NCBI RefSeq assembly: GCF_030758975.1
Contig: NZ_CP132359.1
Span: 4,892,962-4,956,961, forward strand
Direction: 5' to 3'
Source of the DNA: Bosea beijingensis
Lineage (GTDB): Bacteria > Pseudomonadota > Alphaproteobacteria > Rhizobiales > Beijerinckiaceae
Length of the DNA: 64,000 nucleotides
In this document: positions 56,077 to 64,000 of the stretch, in pieces
How positions within the stretch are numbered: the stretch's first letter is position 1
Layout of the letters: the number at the start of each line of letters is the position of its first letter
Notes under the pieces: model-generated
What the model was told of the DNA's origin: nothing
The model's database searches: none
The model's input: only the letters and a program-made list of their open reading frames with translations
Program-made: the position numbers and the translations under genes

Positions 56077-56985
56077 ATGAGCCTAGAGACCCTCAAAGCC
56101 CCGGCCGCTGTGCCGAGCGTCGCCCCGCCCCATCCGCTGCGCGAATTCTGGAGCTATTTCAGCGCCAATCGCGGCGCCGTCGCCGGCCTCGCCGTCATCG
56201 TGCTGGTGCTGCTCTGCGCGCTGTTTGCGCCGTGGATCGCGCCGCATGACCCGAACCTGACCAACAACGCGGCCTTCCTGAAGCCGCCGTTCTGGCAGGA
56301 GGGCGGCTCGCTCTCCTATCCGCTCGGCACCGACGCGATCGGCCGCGACATCCTCTCGCGCCTGATCTTCGGCGCGCGGCTCTCGCTGGTGATCGGCATC
56401 GCCGTCGTCGCGCTCGCCATCGTCGTCGGCATCGTGCTCGGCCTGATCGCCGGCTATTTCAAGGGCCTCGCCGATATCGCGATCATGCGGCTGATGGACA
56501 TCCTGATGACGATGCCGAGCCTGCTGCTCGCCATCGTCATCGTGGCGATCCTCGGCCCCGGCCTGATGAATGCGATGCTCGCCGTCGCCATCGTCGTGCT
56601 GCCGCATTACGTCCGCATCACCCGCGCCGCCGTCATCGCCGAGGCGAGCAAGGACTATGTCATCGCCGCCCAGGTCTCGGGCGCGCAGACGATCCGCCTG
56701 ATGTTCTCCGAGATCCTGCCGAACTGCGCCGCGCCTCTCATCGTGCAGGCGACACTGGGCGTCTCCACCGCGATCCTCGACGCTGCCGCGCTCGGCTTCC
56801 TCGGATTGGGCGCCCAGCCCCCCACGCCGGAATGGGGCACGATGCTCGCCGACGCGCGCGAATTCGTGCTGCGCGCCTGGTGGGTGGTCACCTTCCCGGG
56901 CCTCGCCATCCTCATCACCGTGCTCGCCTTCAACCTTCTCGGTGACGGCCTGCGCGATGCGCTCGACCCCAAGCTGAAGCGCTGA
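56077..56985 (+). CDS. dppC: peptide ABC transporter permease, DppC family
   Basis: A 302-residue permease with six helices. The N-terminal [20 protein letters not shown] and [20 protein letters not shown] segments are diagnostic; the coupling loop is [20 protein letters not shown]. Forms the channel with DppB. Only 4 bases separate it from the dppD ATG. Confidence 0.95.
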   Translation: MSLETLKAPAAVPSVAPPHPLREFWSYFSANRGAVAGLAVIVLVLLCALFAPWIAPHDPNLTNNAAFLKPPFWQEGGSLSYPLGTDAIGRDILSRLIFGARLSLVIGIAVVALAIVVGIVLGLIAGYFKGLADIAIMRLMDILMTMPSLLLAIVIVAILGPGLMNAMLAVAIVVLPHYVRITRAAVIAEASKDYVIAAQVSGAQTIRLMFSEILPNCAAPLIVQATLGVSTAILDAAALGFLGLGAQPPTPEWGTMLADAREFVLRAWWVVTFPGLAILITVLAFNLLGDGLRDALDPKLKR

Positions 56986-56989
56986 TCCC

Positions 56990-58008
56990 ATGCCCCTTCT
57001 CGAAATCGAAAACCTCAGCGTCGAATTCCCGACTTCCCAGGGAACGCTGCGCGCCGTCGACCGCATCGACCTCACCCTCGACGAGGGCGAGGTGCTCGGC
57101 GTCGTCGGCGAATCCGGCTCCGGCAAGAGCGTGACCATGCTCGCGCTGATGGGTCTCGTCGGCTATCCCGGCCGCGTCCGCGCCGACAAGCTGCGCTTCG
57201 ACGGCCGCGATCTCCTGACCATGTCCGCGCGCGAGCGCCGCCAGCTCACCGGCAAGGACGTGGCGATGATCTTCCAGGAGCCGAGCACCAGCCTGAACCC
57301 GTGCTTCACCATCGGCTTTCAGCTCGCCGAGACGCTCAAGAAGCACGAGGGCATGGACGGCAAGGCCGCGAAGCGCCGCTCGATCGAATTGCTCGAGCAG
57401 GTCGGCATCCCCGCGCCGGAGAGCCGTCTCAAGGCCTTCCCGCACCAGATGTCCGGCGGCATGAACCAGCGCGTGATGATCGCGATGGCGATCGCCTGCA
57501 ATCCGCGCCTGCTGATCGCCGACGAGCCGACCACCGCGCTCGACGTCACCATCCAGGCGCAGATCCTCGAACTGCTGATGTCGCTGCAGCGCGAGCGCAA
57601 CATGGCGCTCGTCCTCATTACCCACAACATGGGCGTCGTCGCCGAGACAGCGCAGCGCATCATGGTGATGTATGCCGGGCAGATCATGGAGGAGCGCAAG
57701 GTCGACGCGCTCTTCAAGGACCCGCAGCATCCCTATTCCGCCGCCCTGCTCTCTGCCCTGCCGGAGCGCAGCGAACATGCGACGCGGCTCGCGACCATTC
57801 CCGGCATGGTGCCGGGCCTGAACGATCGCCCGAAGGGCTGCCTGTTCTCGCCGCGCTGCGCCTATGCGACCGATCACTCGCGCCTGATCCAGCCGGAGCT
57901 GCGGAACTGGGCCGATGGGCGCGTGCGCTGCCATTACCCGCTAGGCGACCCCCAGCGCGACGCCGCGCGTGCCCACGACGAAGCCGGCCAGGCGAAGGAG
58001 GCCGCGCG

Positions 58009-58012
<4 letters not shown>
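56990..58012 (+). CDS. dppD: peptide ABC transporter ATP-binding protein, DppD family
   Basis: A 340-residue ATPase. Walker [10 protein letters not shown]-loop [10 protein letters not shown], signature MSGGMNQR, Walker [13 protein letters not shown] and H-loop ITHNMG are complete. The C-terminal oligopeptide-type extension [11 protein letters not shown] is the proposed Fe-S-binding or stabilising segment of this family. Overlaps dppF by 4 bases. Confidence 0.96.
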
Positions 58013-58989
<977 letters not shown>

Positions 58990-59241
58990 TCCCGGGCGGG
59001 CGCATTCGAGCGGATCATGTCGGCGCGCCTCGTGCCGACACGGCCCGCTCGGCTTGCGCCGCATCCCTGCTGCCGTTGAGTTCGTTCTCTACGGCGCCCG
59101 CGCCTTCATGTTTCCGGCACCCTGGTTTTCTCTCTCGCAATGCAATCCCGATAGTTCTCTGATAATCTGCGAGAAGAACTGGACGAATTCACTGCTGCGC
59201 AGTCAGATTGTCTTTCCGGTTCGATGTGACTGGGGGCTGCG

Positions 59242-59640
59242 ATGCGTACGGAAGCTGAGGCGATCAACCGCCATATCGGAGACCGGCTGCGCATCCTCCG
59301 CAAGAAGCGCGGGCTGAGCCAGGCAGATCTTGGCGCCGTCCTCGACGTCTCGTTCCAGCAGATGGGCAATTACGAGAAGGGGAAGGATCGCCTGAGCGCA
59401 GGCGCGCTTTACCTGCTGGCCCGTTTTCTCGGGACGAGCCCGGCCGCTTTCTTCGAGGGCCTGTCTCCAGCCGAGGCAGGGTTTGCCGAGGATGGGGCGG
59501 ACTATGCGGTGGCCGGCGAAAGGCCGCCGCAATCCGTCAAGCTCGATGCCGCGTTCGGGCGCATCCGCTCGCAGCGCGACCGGGCGCTTGCGGTTGCAAT
59601 CGTGGAGACGATCGCGCAGCGCGACGACGGAGCAGCCTGA
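59242..59640 (+). CDS. XRE family transcriptional regulator
   Basis: A 132-residue protein with an N-terminal lambda-repressor-type HTH (RLRILRKKRGLSQADLGAVL, then VSFQQMGNYEKGKDRLSAGA) and a short acidic middle with a helical tail. It resembles the small regulators that are common in Hyphomicrobiales. It has 252 bases upstream and 254 downstream, so it is a single-gene unit, and no target is evident. Confidence 0.9.
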   Translation: MRTEAEAINRHIGDRLRILRKKRGLSQADLGAVLDVSFQQMGNYEKGKDRLSAGALYLLARFLGTSPAAFFEGLSPAEAGFAEDGADYAVAGERPPQSVKLDAAFGRIRSQRDRALAVAIVETIAQRDDGAA

Positions 59641-59735
59641 CAGCGAAGCCCCCCGACCGTTCGCACGCCTCGCGGCGCATGGGCATCGTCATCGCCGACC
59701 CTTTGGGTCTCGCGTTCATTCTCAAAGGGCCATGC

Positions 59736-59791
59736 GAAGCAATCCAGGGCGACCCGGTGAAACTGGTCATCCAGGCCTCCTGGATTGCTTC
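59736..59791. repeat. inverted repeat with 13-bp perfect arms
   Basis: GAAGCAATCCAGG and its exact complement, 30 bases apart. It lies between the XRE gene and the phosphodiesterase gene 3' ends. It may be a transcription end structure or another member of the GCAATCCAGG-type alphaproteobacterial repeat. Confidence 0.55.
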
Positions 59792-59894
59792 ATCGCCCAT
59801 TCCCCGCAGCGGCGGCTTGCGTGGAGGGTCGATCTCACGCCGAAACCGAGGTCCCAGATCGGGGTCGCTCGCATGTCGGCAGACGCGGTGAAGG

Positions 59895-60650
59895 CTAGCC
59901 GCGTCCCTCGTTCAGCTCGCGCCGGACGGCAATGGCGATATCCGGCCGGTCGGTCGTGAAGGCACTCACAGCATCGGCGAAAGCCTTCCGGATCGCCGGC
60001 TCGTCATGCGCGCCGTAATAGCCCAGCGTCACAGCCTCGCTGCGGCAGGCCTCGCGATCGCCATCCCGCGCCTGCGCGATGCGGATCGCGATCTCCGGCA
60101 CGCCGGCCGCGACCGCCTTGCGGCAGAGATCGCGCAGGTCCCGCGTCGGCGATGCCAGCAGCTTGTCTGCAACGAGCCAGATCGTCGGCGTCGCTGGCGC
60201 GAGGCGCAGGAGTTCGACAAGCGTCGGCAGGTCGAAGGAGGTGAAGATCGCCCGGTCGAGCAGGTGCCGTTCCTGCAACCGCGCCACGACCTGCGCCTCG
60301 ATCCCCGGATAGCGCGCGCCGCCTTGCTGCGCCTTCAACTCGATGCGCAGCCTGATGCCGCTCGGCTTGAGGATATCGAGGACCTCGTCGAAGCTCGGGA
60401 TGGTCTCGCCGCCGGCTCCGATCAGTTCCACGGCCTGCAGCGCGGTCCAGTCGCTATCGCCGACGGCCCCGGAACCCGAAGCCGTCCGGCCCAACAGTGG
60501 ATCGTGATGGACGACCAGCACGCCGTCGCGGCTGCGATGGATGTCGAACTCGATGAAATCCACCGGCAGAACCGCGGAATTCCGGAAAGCGAGGCGGCTG
60601 TTCTCGGGCCAGATCCTGGCGCCGCCGCGATGTGAGGCGATGTCCGTCAT
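59895..60650 (-). CDS. glycerophosphodiester phosphodiesterase
   Basis: A 251-residue cytoplasmic TIM-barrel enzyme that hydrolyses glycerophosphodiesters to glycerol 3-phosphate and an alcohol. Catalytic motifs: SHRGGARIWPENS (His, Arg, Glu), EFDIHRSRDG and VVHHDPLLGR. No signal peptide. Divergent from the RpiR regulator gene, sharing its promoter region. Confidence 0.93.
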   Translation of the reverse strand: MTDIASHRGGARIWPENSRLAFRNSAVLPVDFIEFDIHRSRDGVLVVHHDPLLGRTASGSGAVGDSDWTALQAVELIGAGGETIPSFDEVLDILKPSGIRLRIELKAQQGGARYPGIEAQVVARLQERHLLDRAIFTSFDLPTLVELLRLAPATPTIWLVADKLLASPTRDLRDLCRKAVAAGVPEIAIRIAQARDGDREACRSEAVTLGYYGAHDEPAIRKAFADAVSAFTTDRPDIAIAVRRELNEGRG

Positions 60651-60683
60651 ATCTCTGTAACCATGGGGAGAGATGACTGCTTA

Positions 60684-60727
60684 TGCAACATAAGTTGCCA
60701 ATGTACGAGTCTGCAATTTAACTTGCA
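60684..60727. promoter_or_regulatory. two matched palindromes, candidate RpiR operators
   Basis: TGCAACATAAGTTGCC (60684-60699) and TGCAATTTAACTTGCA (60712-60727) share TGCAA-N2-TAA-N-TTGC and are spaced 28 bases centre to centre. They lie between the phosphodiesterase ATG and the rpiR ATG. SIS-domain RpiR regulators often use such paired sites. Inferred. Confidence 0.6.
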
Positions 60728-60770
60728 GGTCGCCGCAAGGCTCCGCTACGCTCCGGGCATGGGAGAGACG

Positions 60771-61610
60771 ATGAACCTGACGGAGATCATCGCGGCACGG
60801 CAGGACGAGCTGACCGAGTCGGATCGCCGGCTGGTCGAGGTTCTCCTCGCCGATCGCACGGCGGGCAGCTTCCTGCCCTCGCACAAGGTCGCCGAGCAGG
60901 CGGGCGTGCATGCCTCGACCGCCGGCCGCCTCGCCCGCAAGCTCGGCTTCGCTTCCTATCGCGAGATGCGCGGCGCCTTGCAAGACGCCGTCGTCGCCGA
61001 TCTCGACGCATCGGTCCGGGTGCGACGCCGGCTCGATCGGGTTCGCGGCGATTCCTTGCTGAGCTCCGTGGTCGAAGGGGAAATCCGCGCACTCGGCGCC
61101 CTCGTCAGCCAGATCTCGGACGCGGAGATCGTCGCCGCCGCCGGAATGCTGCGGCAGGCCGGACGCATTCTCGTCGCCGGCGAGGGCCATGCCAGCAGCC
61201 TCGCGGACCTGTTCGTGCGGCGGCTCGTGCGGTCCGGCTATCGCGCCACGGCCATCGCCCATGCCGACTGGCAGGCGGCCGACCAGTTGCTCGGCCTTGC
61301 CGCCGGCGATGTCGTCATCGCCCTGATCTTCCGGCATGAGAGCCCGACGATGACGCGCCTGATTGCCTGCGCGCGGGAAATCGGTGCGCGGACGCTGCTG
61401 ATCACCGACCGGCGTACCGGCGTGCCGGCCTGTGACCTTCAACTCGTTGCCGCGCGCGGCGAGCAGGACGAATTCCATTCGCTGACCGTGCCGATGGCGA
61501 TTTGCAACACGCTGATCCTGGAACTGTCGCGCACCGATGACGGCCGCTCGCTTGAAACGCTGGCGAAGGTCGAAACCCTGCAACGCCTGTTTCGCGGCAA
61601 GCCCGGCTAG
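60771..61610 (+). CDS. MurR/RpiR family regulator (HTH plus SIS)
   Basis: A 279-residue regulator: N-terminal HTH_6 domain with SHKVAEQAGVHASTAGRLAR, then a SIS (sugar-isomerase) domain from about residue 110 with ILVAGEGHASSLADLFVRRL and VIALIFRHESPTM. Senses a phosphorylated or related small molecule in known cases. The ATG 60771 has GGGAGAG at good spacing; an ATG at 60759 is an alternative. Upstream of a peptide-type binding protein gene. Confidence 0.92.
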   Translation: MNLTEIIAARQDELTESDRRLVEVLLADRTAGSFLPSHKVAEQAGVHASTAGRLARKLGFASYREMRGALQDAVVADLDASVRVRRRLDRVRGDSLLSSVVEGEIRALGALVSQISDAEIVAAAGMLRQAGRILVAGEGHASSLADLFVRRLVRSGYRATAIAHADWQAADQLLGLAAGDVVIALIFRHESPTMTRLIACAREIGARTLLITDRRTGVPACDLQLVAARGEQDEFHSLTVPMAICNTLILELSRTDDGRSLETLAKVETLQRLFRGKPG

Positions 61611-61667
61611 GGCCGCCGCTGCATCCCGTCCAATCCTCGACAAAGCCCCTGTTCTCAGGAGAATGCG

Positions 61668-63275
61668 ATGAAGACCTCCACCATCGGCAAGGCCATCCCG
61701 GGGATCATGCTCGGCGCAGGCCTCGCAGCAGCAATCGGCTCGGGCGCCATCGCGCAGGAGCGGCCCGCCCTCACGGTCGCCGTCAACGAACTCGCGCGCT
61801 CGCTCGATCCCGGCGAGCATACCGGCAATGTCGACACCCGCATCTATTACTCGATCTTCGACACGCTGATCCGGCGCGACTTCGCCAAGCCGAAGGCCGA
61901 TGGCGGCGCCAATCTCGTGCCCGGCCTCGCCGAAAGCTGGTCCTGGACGACGCCGACCACCTTCGACCTCAAGCTGCGCCGCGGCGTCGTCTGCCATGAC
62001 GGCAGCCCGTTCGACGCCAACGACGTGCTGGCGACCTTCTCGCCCGACCGGCTCTGGGGGCCGAAGGCCTATTACCCGGAAGGCCGCGTCTATTTCGGCA
62101 ATTTCACCAATGTCGAGAAGCTCGACGATTTCACCGTGCGGATCACGACAGCGCAGTATGACCCGATCATTGAGCATCGCCTGTCGAGCTATATGTCCTT
62201 CGCGGTCTGCGACGAGCCGTGGAACGCTTTCCGCAAGGAGGGCGTCGATTCCAAGGTCTGGATGGACCAGGCGGCCAAGGCCCTGCGCTGGAAGCCGGTC
62301 GGCACCGGGCCCTACAGCTTCGTCGACTACCAGAAGAACGACAAGATCACACTCGCGGCCTTCGACCGCTATTTCGGCGGCAAGCCCGCTGCCAAGACCA
62401 TCACCTTCCGCTCGGTTCCGGAGGTGGCGGCACGCGTCGCAGGCCTTGTCGCCGGCGATTTCGACATCGCCGTCGAACTCCCGCCGGACCAGTGGGACGG
62501 CCTCAAGCGCTACAAGGATGTCTCGGTGAAGACCGAGCCGCTGGAGAACAGCCACGTCCTCCAGTTCAACACCAACGACCCCGTGCTCTCCGACAAGAAG
62601 CTGCGCCATGCGATGAGCCTGTCGATCGACCGCAAGGCACTGATCGACGCGCTCTGGAAGGGCCAGACCTACACGCCGAACGGTCACCAGCTCCCGAGCT
62701 TCGGGCCGATCTATGTCAAGGAGAACAAGGGCTATTCCTATGATCCGGCACTGGCCAAGAAGCTGCTCGCGGAGAGCAATTACAAGGGTCAGGAGATCTC
62801 CTACCGGCTGATCCCGAACTACTACCTCTACAATGTCGAGGCGGCGCAGGTGATCCAGGAGATGTGGCGCGCGGTCGGCATCAATGCCCGCATCGACTTC
62901 GTCGACAGCTTCAAGGAGGTGCGCAAGCCGGGCGCCCAGGTCTTCGCCTGGTCGAACACCTATCGCGTGCCCGATCCGTCCGGCGCGATCCTCACCCTCT
63001 GGGGGCCCGACAGCGAGAACCAGAAGACCTGGAAGCTCTATGGCGCGAGCCCGGCCTTCAACGATGCCGCCAAGGAGCTGACCGCCGAGACCGACGAGGC
63101 CAAGCGCCGCGCCGCCTTCGCCAAGCTGCTGACGGCCTTCGAGGACGATATGCCGATGACGATGCTCTACAACCCCGTCACCGGCTACGGCGTGAAGAAG
63201 GGCATCAACTGGACGCCCTACAGCCAGTACTACATGGACTTCCGCCCCTCGAACTTCTCGCTGGCCGCGAAGTGA
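61668..63275 (+). CDS. ABC transporter substrate-binding protein (family 5), third copy
   Basis: A 535-residue periplasmic binding protein with a signal peptide cut near SGAIAQ. Typical segments: DGSPFDANDVLATFSPDR, VGTGPYSFVDYQKNDKI and SYDPALAKKLLAES. It is only distantly similar to the two tandem copies at 50.7-54 kb. The stop overlaps the next GTG. Regulation by the upstream RpiR protein is likely from position. Confidence 0.93.
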   Translation: MKTSTIGKAIPGIMLGAGLAAAIGSGAIAQERPALTVAVNELARSLDPGEHTGNVDTRIYYSIFDTLIRRDFAKPKADGGANLVPGLAESWSWTTPTTFDLKLRRGVVCHDGSPFDANDVLATFSPDRLWGPKAYYPEGRVYFGNFTNVEKLDDFTVRITTAQYDPIIEHRLSSYMSFAVCDEPWNAFRKEGVDSKVWMDQAAKALRWKPVGTGPYSFVDYQKNDKITLAAFDRYFGGKPAAKTITFRSVPEVAARVAGLVAGDFDIAVELPPDQWDGLKRYKDVSVKTEPLENSHVLQFNTNDPVLSDKKLRHAMSLSIDRKALIDALWKGQTYTPNGHQLPSFGPIYVKENKGYSYDPALAKKLLAESNYKGQEISYRLIPNYYLYNVEAAQVIQEMWRAVGINARIDFVDSFKEVRKPGAQVFAWSNTYRVPDPSGAILTLWGPDSENQKTWKLYGASPAFNDAAKELTAETDEAKRRAAFAKLLTAFEDDMPMTMLYNPVTGYGVKKGINWTPYSQYYMDFRPSNFSLAAK

Positions 63276-64000
63276 CGGGGAGCGCGCGCAGGAGCGGGGC
63301 CGACGGGGACAGCGAGCCGCTGCTCTCCGTCGAGGACCTGACCGTCGGCTTCCGCACGGCCAAAGGCTATGCCGACATCCTGCACGCGGTCTCCTTCGCC
63401 GTGCGACCGGGCACGACCACCTGCATCGTCGGCGAGAGCGGCAGCGGCAAGAGCGTCTCCTGTCAGGCGGTGCTCGGCCTGCTTCCCGCAAACGGGCGCC
63501 GGACGGCAGGGCGCATCCTCTTCGAAGGACGCGACCTCGCCGCCGCCAGCGAGGCCGAGCTCGAAGCCATCCGCGGCCGCGGCATCGGGATGGTGTTCCA
63601 GGACCCGCTCGGCTCGTTGAACCCGTTGCATACGGTGGGCACGCAGTTGCGCGAGACTCTGCGCCTGCACACCACGCTTTCCGAGCCGCAGCGCCAGGCC
63701 CGCGCGCTGGAGCTTTTGCGCCTCGTCGGTATCCCTGAACCCGAGCAGCGCCTCGCATCCTACGTCCACCAGTTCTCCGGCGGCATGGCCCAGCGCGTCA
63801 TGATCGCGATGGCTCTCGCCTGCGAGCCGCGCCTGCTCATCGCCGACGAGCCGACCACCGCGCTCGACGTCACCATCCAGGCGCAGATCCTCGACCTCCT
63901 GAACAAGCTCAAGGCCGAGCTTGGCATGGCGATCCTGTTCGTCACCCATGATCTCGGCGTCGTTGCCGAGATGGCCGACGACGTCGTGGTGATGCGCCAT
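63272..64000 (+). CDS. peptide-type ABC transporter ATP-binding protein, C-terminus outside the window
   Basis: The first 243 codons of an ATPase that runs past the window edge. GTG start overlapping the binding-protein stop (GTGA), giving [16 protein letters not shown] and then [11 protein letters not shown]. Walker [10 protein letters not shown]-loop [10 protein letters not shown], signature FSGGMAQR, Walker [13 protein letters not shown] and H-loop VTHDLG are seen. The DppD/OppD class is clear, and the gene may fuse two ATPase domains as in GsiA-like proteins; that part is not visible. Confidence 0.9.
   Translation, partial: MTGSARRSGADGDSEPLLSVEDLTVGFRTAKGYADILHAVSFAVRPGTTTCIVGESGSGKSVSCQAVLGLLPANGRRTAGRILFEGRDLAAASEAELEAIRGRGIGMVFQDPLGSLNPLHTVGTQLRETLRLHTTLSEPQRQARALELLRLVGIPEPEQRLASYVHQFSGGMAQRVMIAMALACEPRLLIADEPTTALDVTIQAQILDLLNKLKAELGMAILFVTHDLGVVAEMADDVVVMRH

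Noticed and set aside
58990..59241. Terminator after dppF (TGTCGGC / GCCGACA near 59019-59040)
   Set aside because: The 7-bp arms are short and no T-run follows, so I do not call it.
60681..63758. 1025-codon minus-strand frame across rpiR and the binding-protein gene
   Set aside because: It is low-complexity Arg/Gly/Ala-rich translation opposite two clear genes and is a GC-bias artefact.

Overview
The window is GC-rich, gene-dense chromosomal DNA of an alphaproteobacterium in the Hyphomicrobiales (Rhizobiales). A Bosea-like organism is my best guess, from gene order and protein character; no database was searched. Lineage markers are the AcpXL/LpxXL cluster for very-long-chain acylation of lipid A, the DUF1476 ATP-synthase zeta-type inhibitor, ccoNOQP followed by ccoGHIS (fixGHIS), and separate purS and purQ. 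No rRNA gene, tRNA gene, CRISPR array, integrase or transposase was seen.

Layout. 1-5.7 kb: the 3' end of rlmN, gamma-glutamyltransferase, a lemA/TPM trio and a DUF1223 protein. 5.7-12.5 kb: lipid A cluster on the minus strand (acpXL, fabZ-like, two ketosynthases, fabG, adh, lpxXL), interrupted by a ParE/RHH toxin-antitoxin pair. 12.8-17.5 kb: chemoreceptor and aconitase. 17.7-21.3 kb: cytochrome c maturation genes ccmA, ccmB, ccmC, ccmD, ccmG, split by two tiny unknown genes. 21.3-24.6 kb: purQ, purS, a lipoprotein, purC and DUF1476. 24.7-30.3 kb: housekeeping genes (HpcH/HpaI aldolase, alkA-like glycosylase, gluQRS, AEC carrier, M23 peptidase). 30.8-32.5 kb: a 3'-truncated ftsK whose end abuts an rRNA-type promoter sequence. 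32.6-41.4 kb: cbb3 oxidase, its assembly genes and an Fnr regulator. 42-50.4 kb: a GntR-controlled catabolic locus with a tripartite tricarboxylate transporter, a PdxA-family dehydrogenase, a COG4091-type oxidoreductase, a DHDPS-family enzyme and an RraA-family enzyme. 50.7-59 kb: a peptide ABC transporter with two tandem binding proteins and an M55 D-aminopeptidase. 59.2-64 kb: an XRE regulator, a glycerophosphodiesterase, an RpiR regulator and the start of another peptide-type ABC system cut by the window end.

How the parts work together. Oxygen control is the clearest theme. Fnr-type 14-mers lie before ccoN, between fnr and a small acetyltransferase-like gene, and 7 bases before the aconitase start codon. 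The ccm genes supply heme for the c-type cytochromes CcoO and CcoP. The catabolic locus has divergent arms around a single near-perfect palindrome, and the RpiR gene has two matched 16-bp palindromes in its promoter region.

Points that most deserve a second look are the ftsK/rRNA-promoter junction, the toxin-antitoxin pair inside the lipid A cluster, the ketosynthase lacking its active-site cysteine beside an intact partner, the Fnr box at aconitase, and the unassigned GntR catabolic locus.
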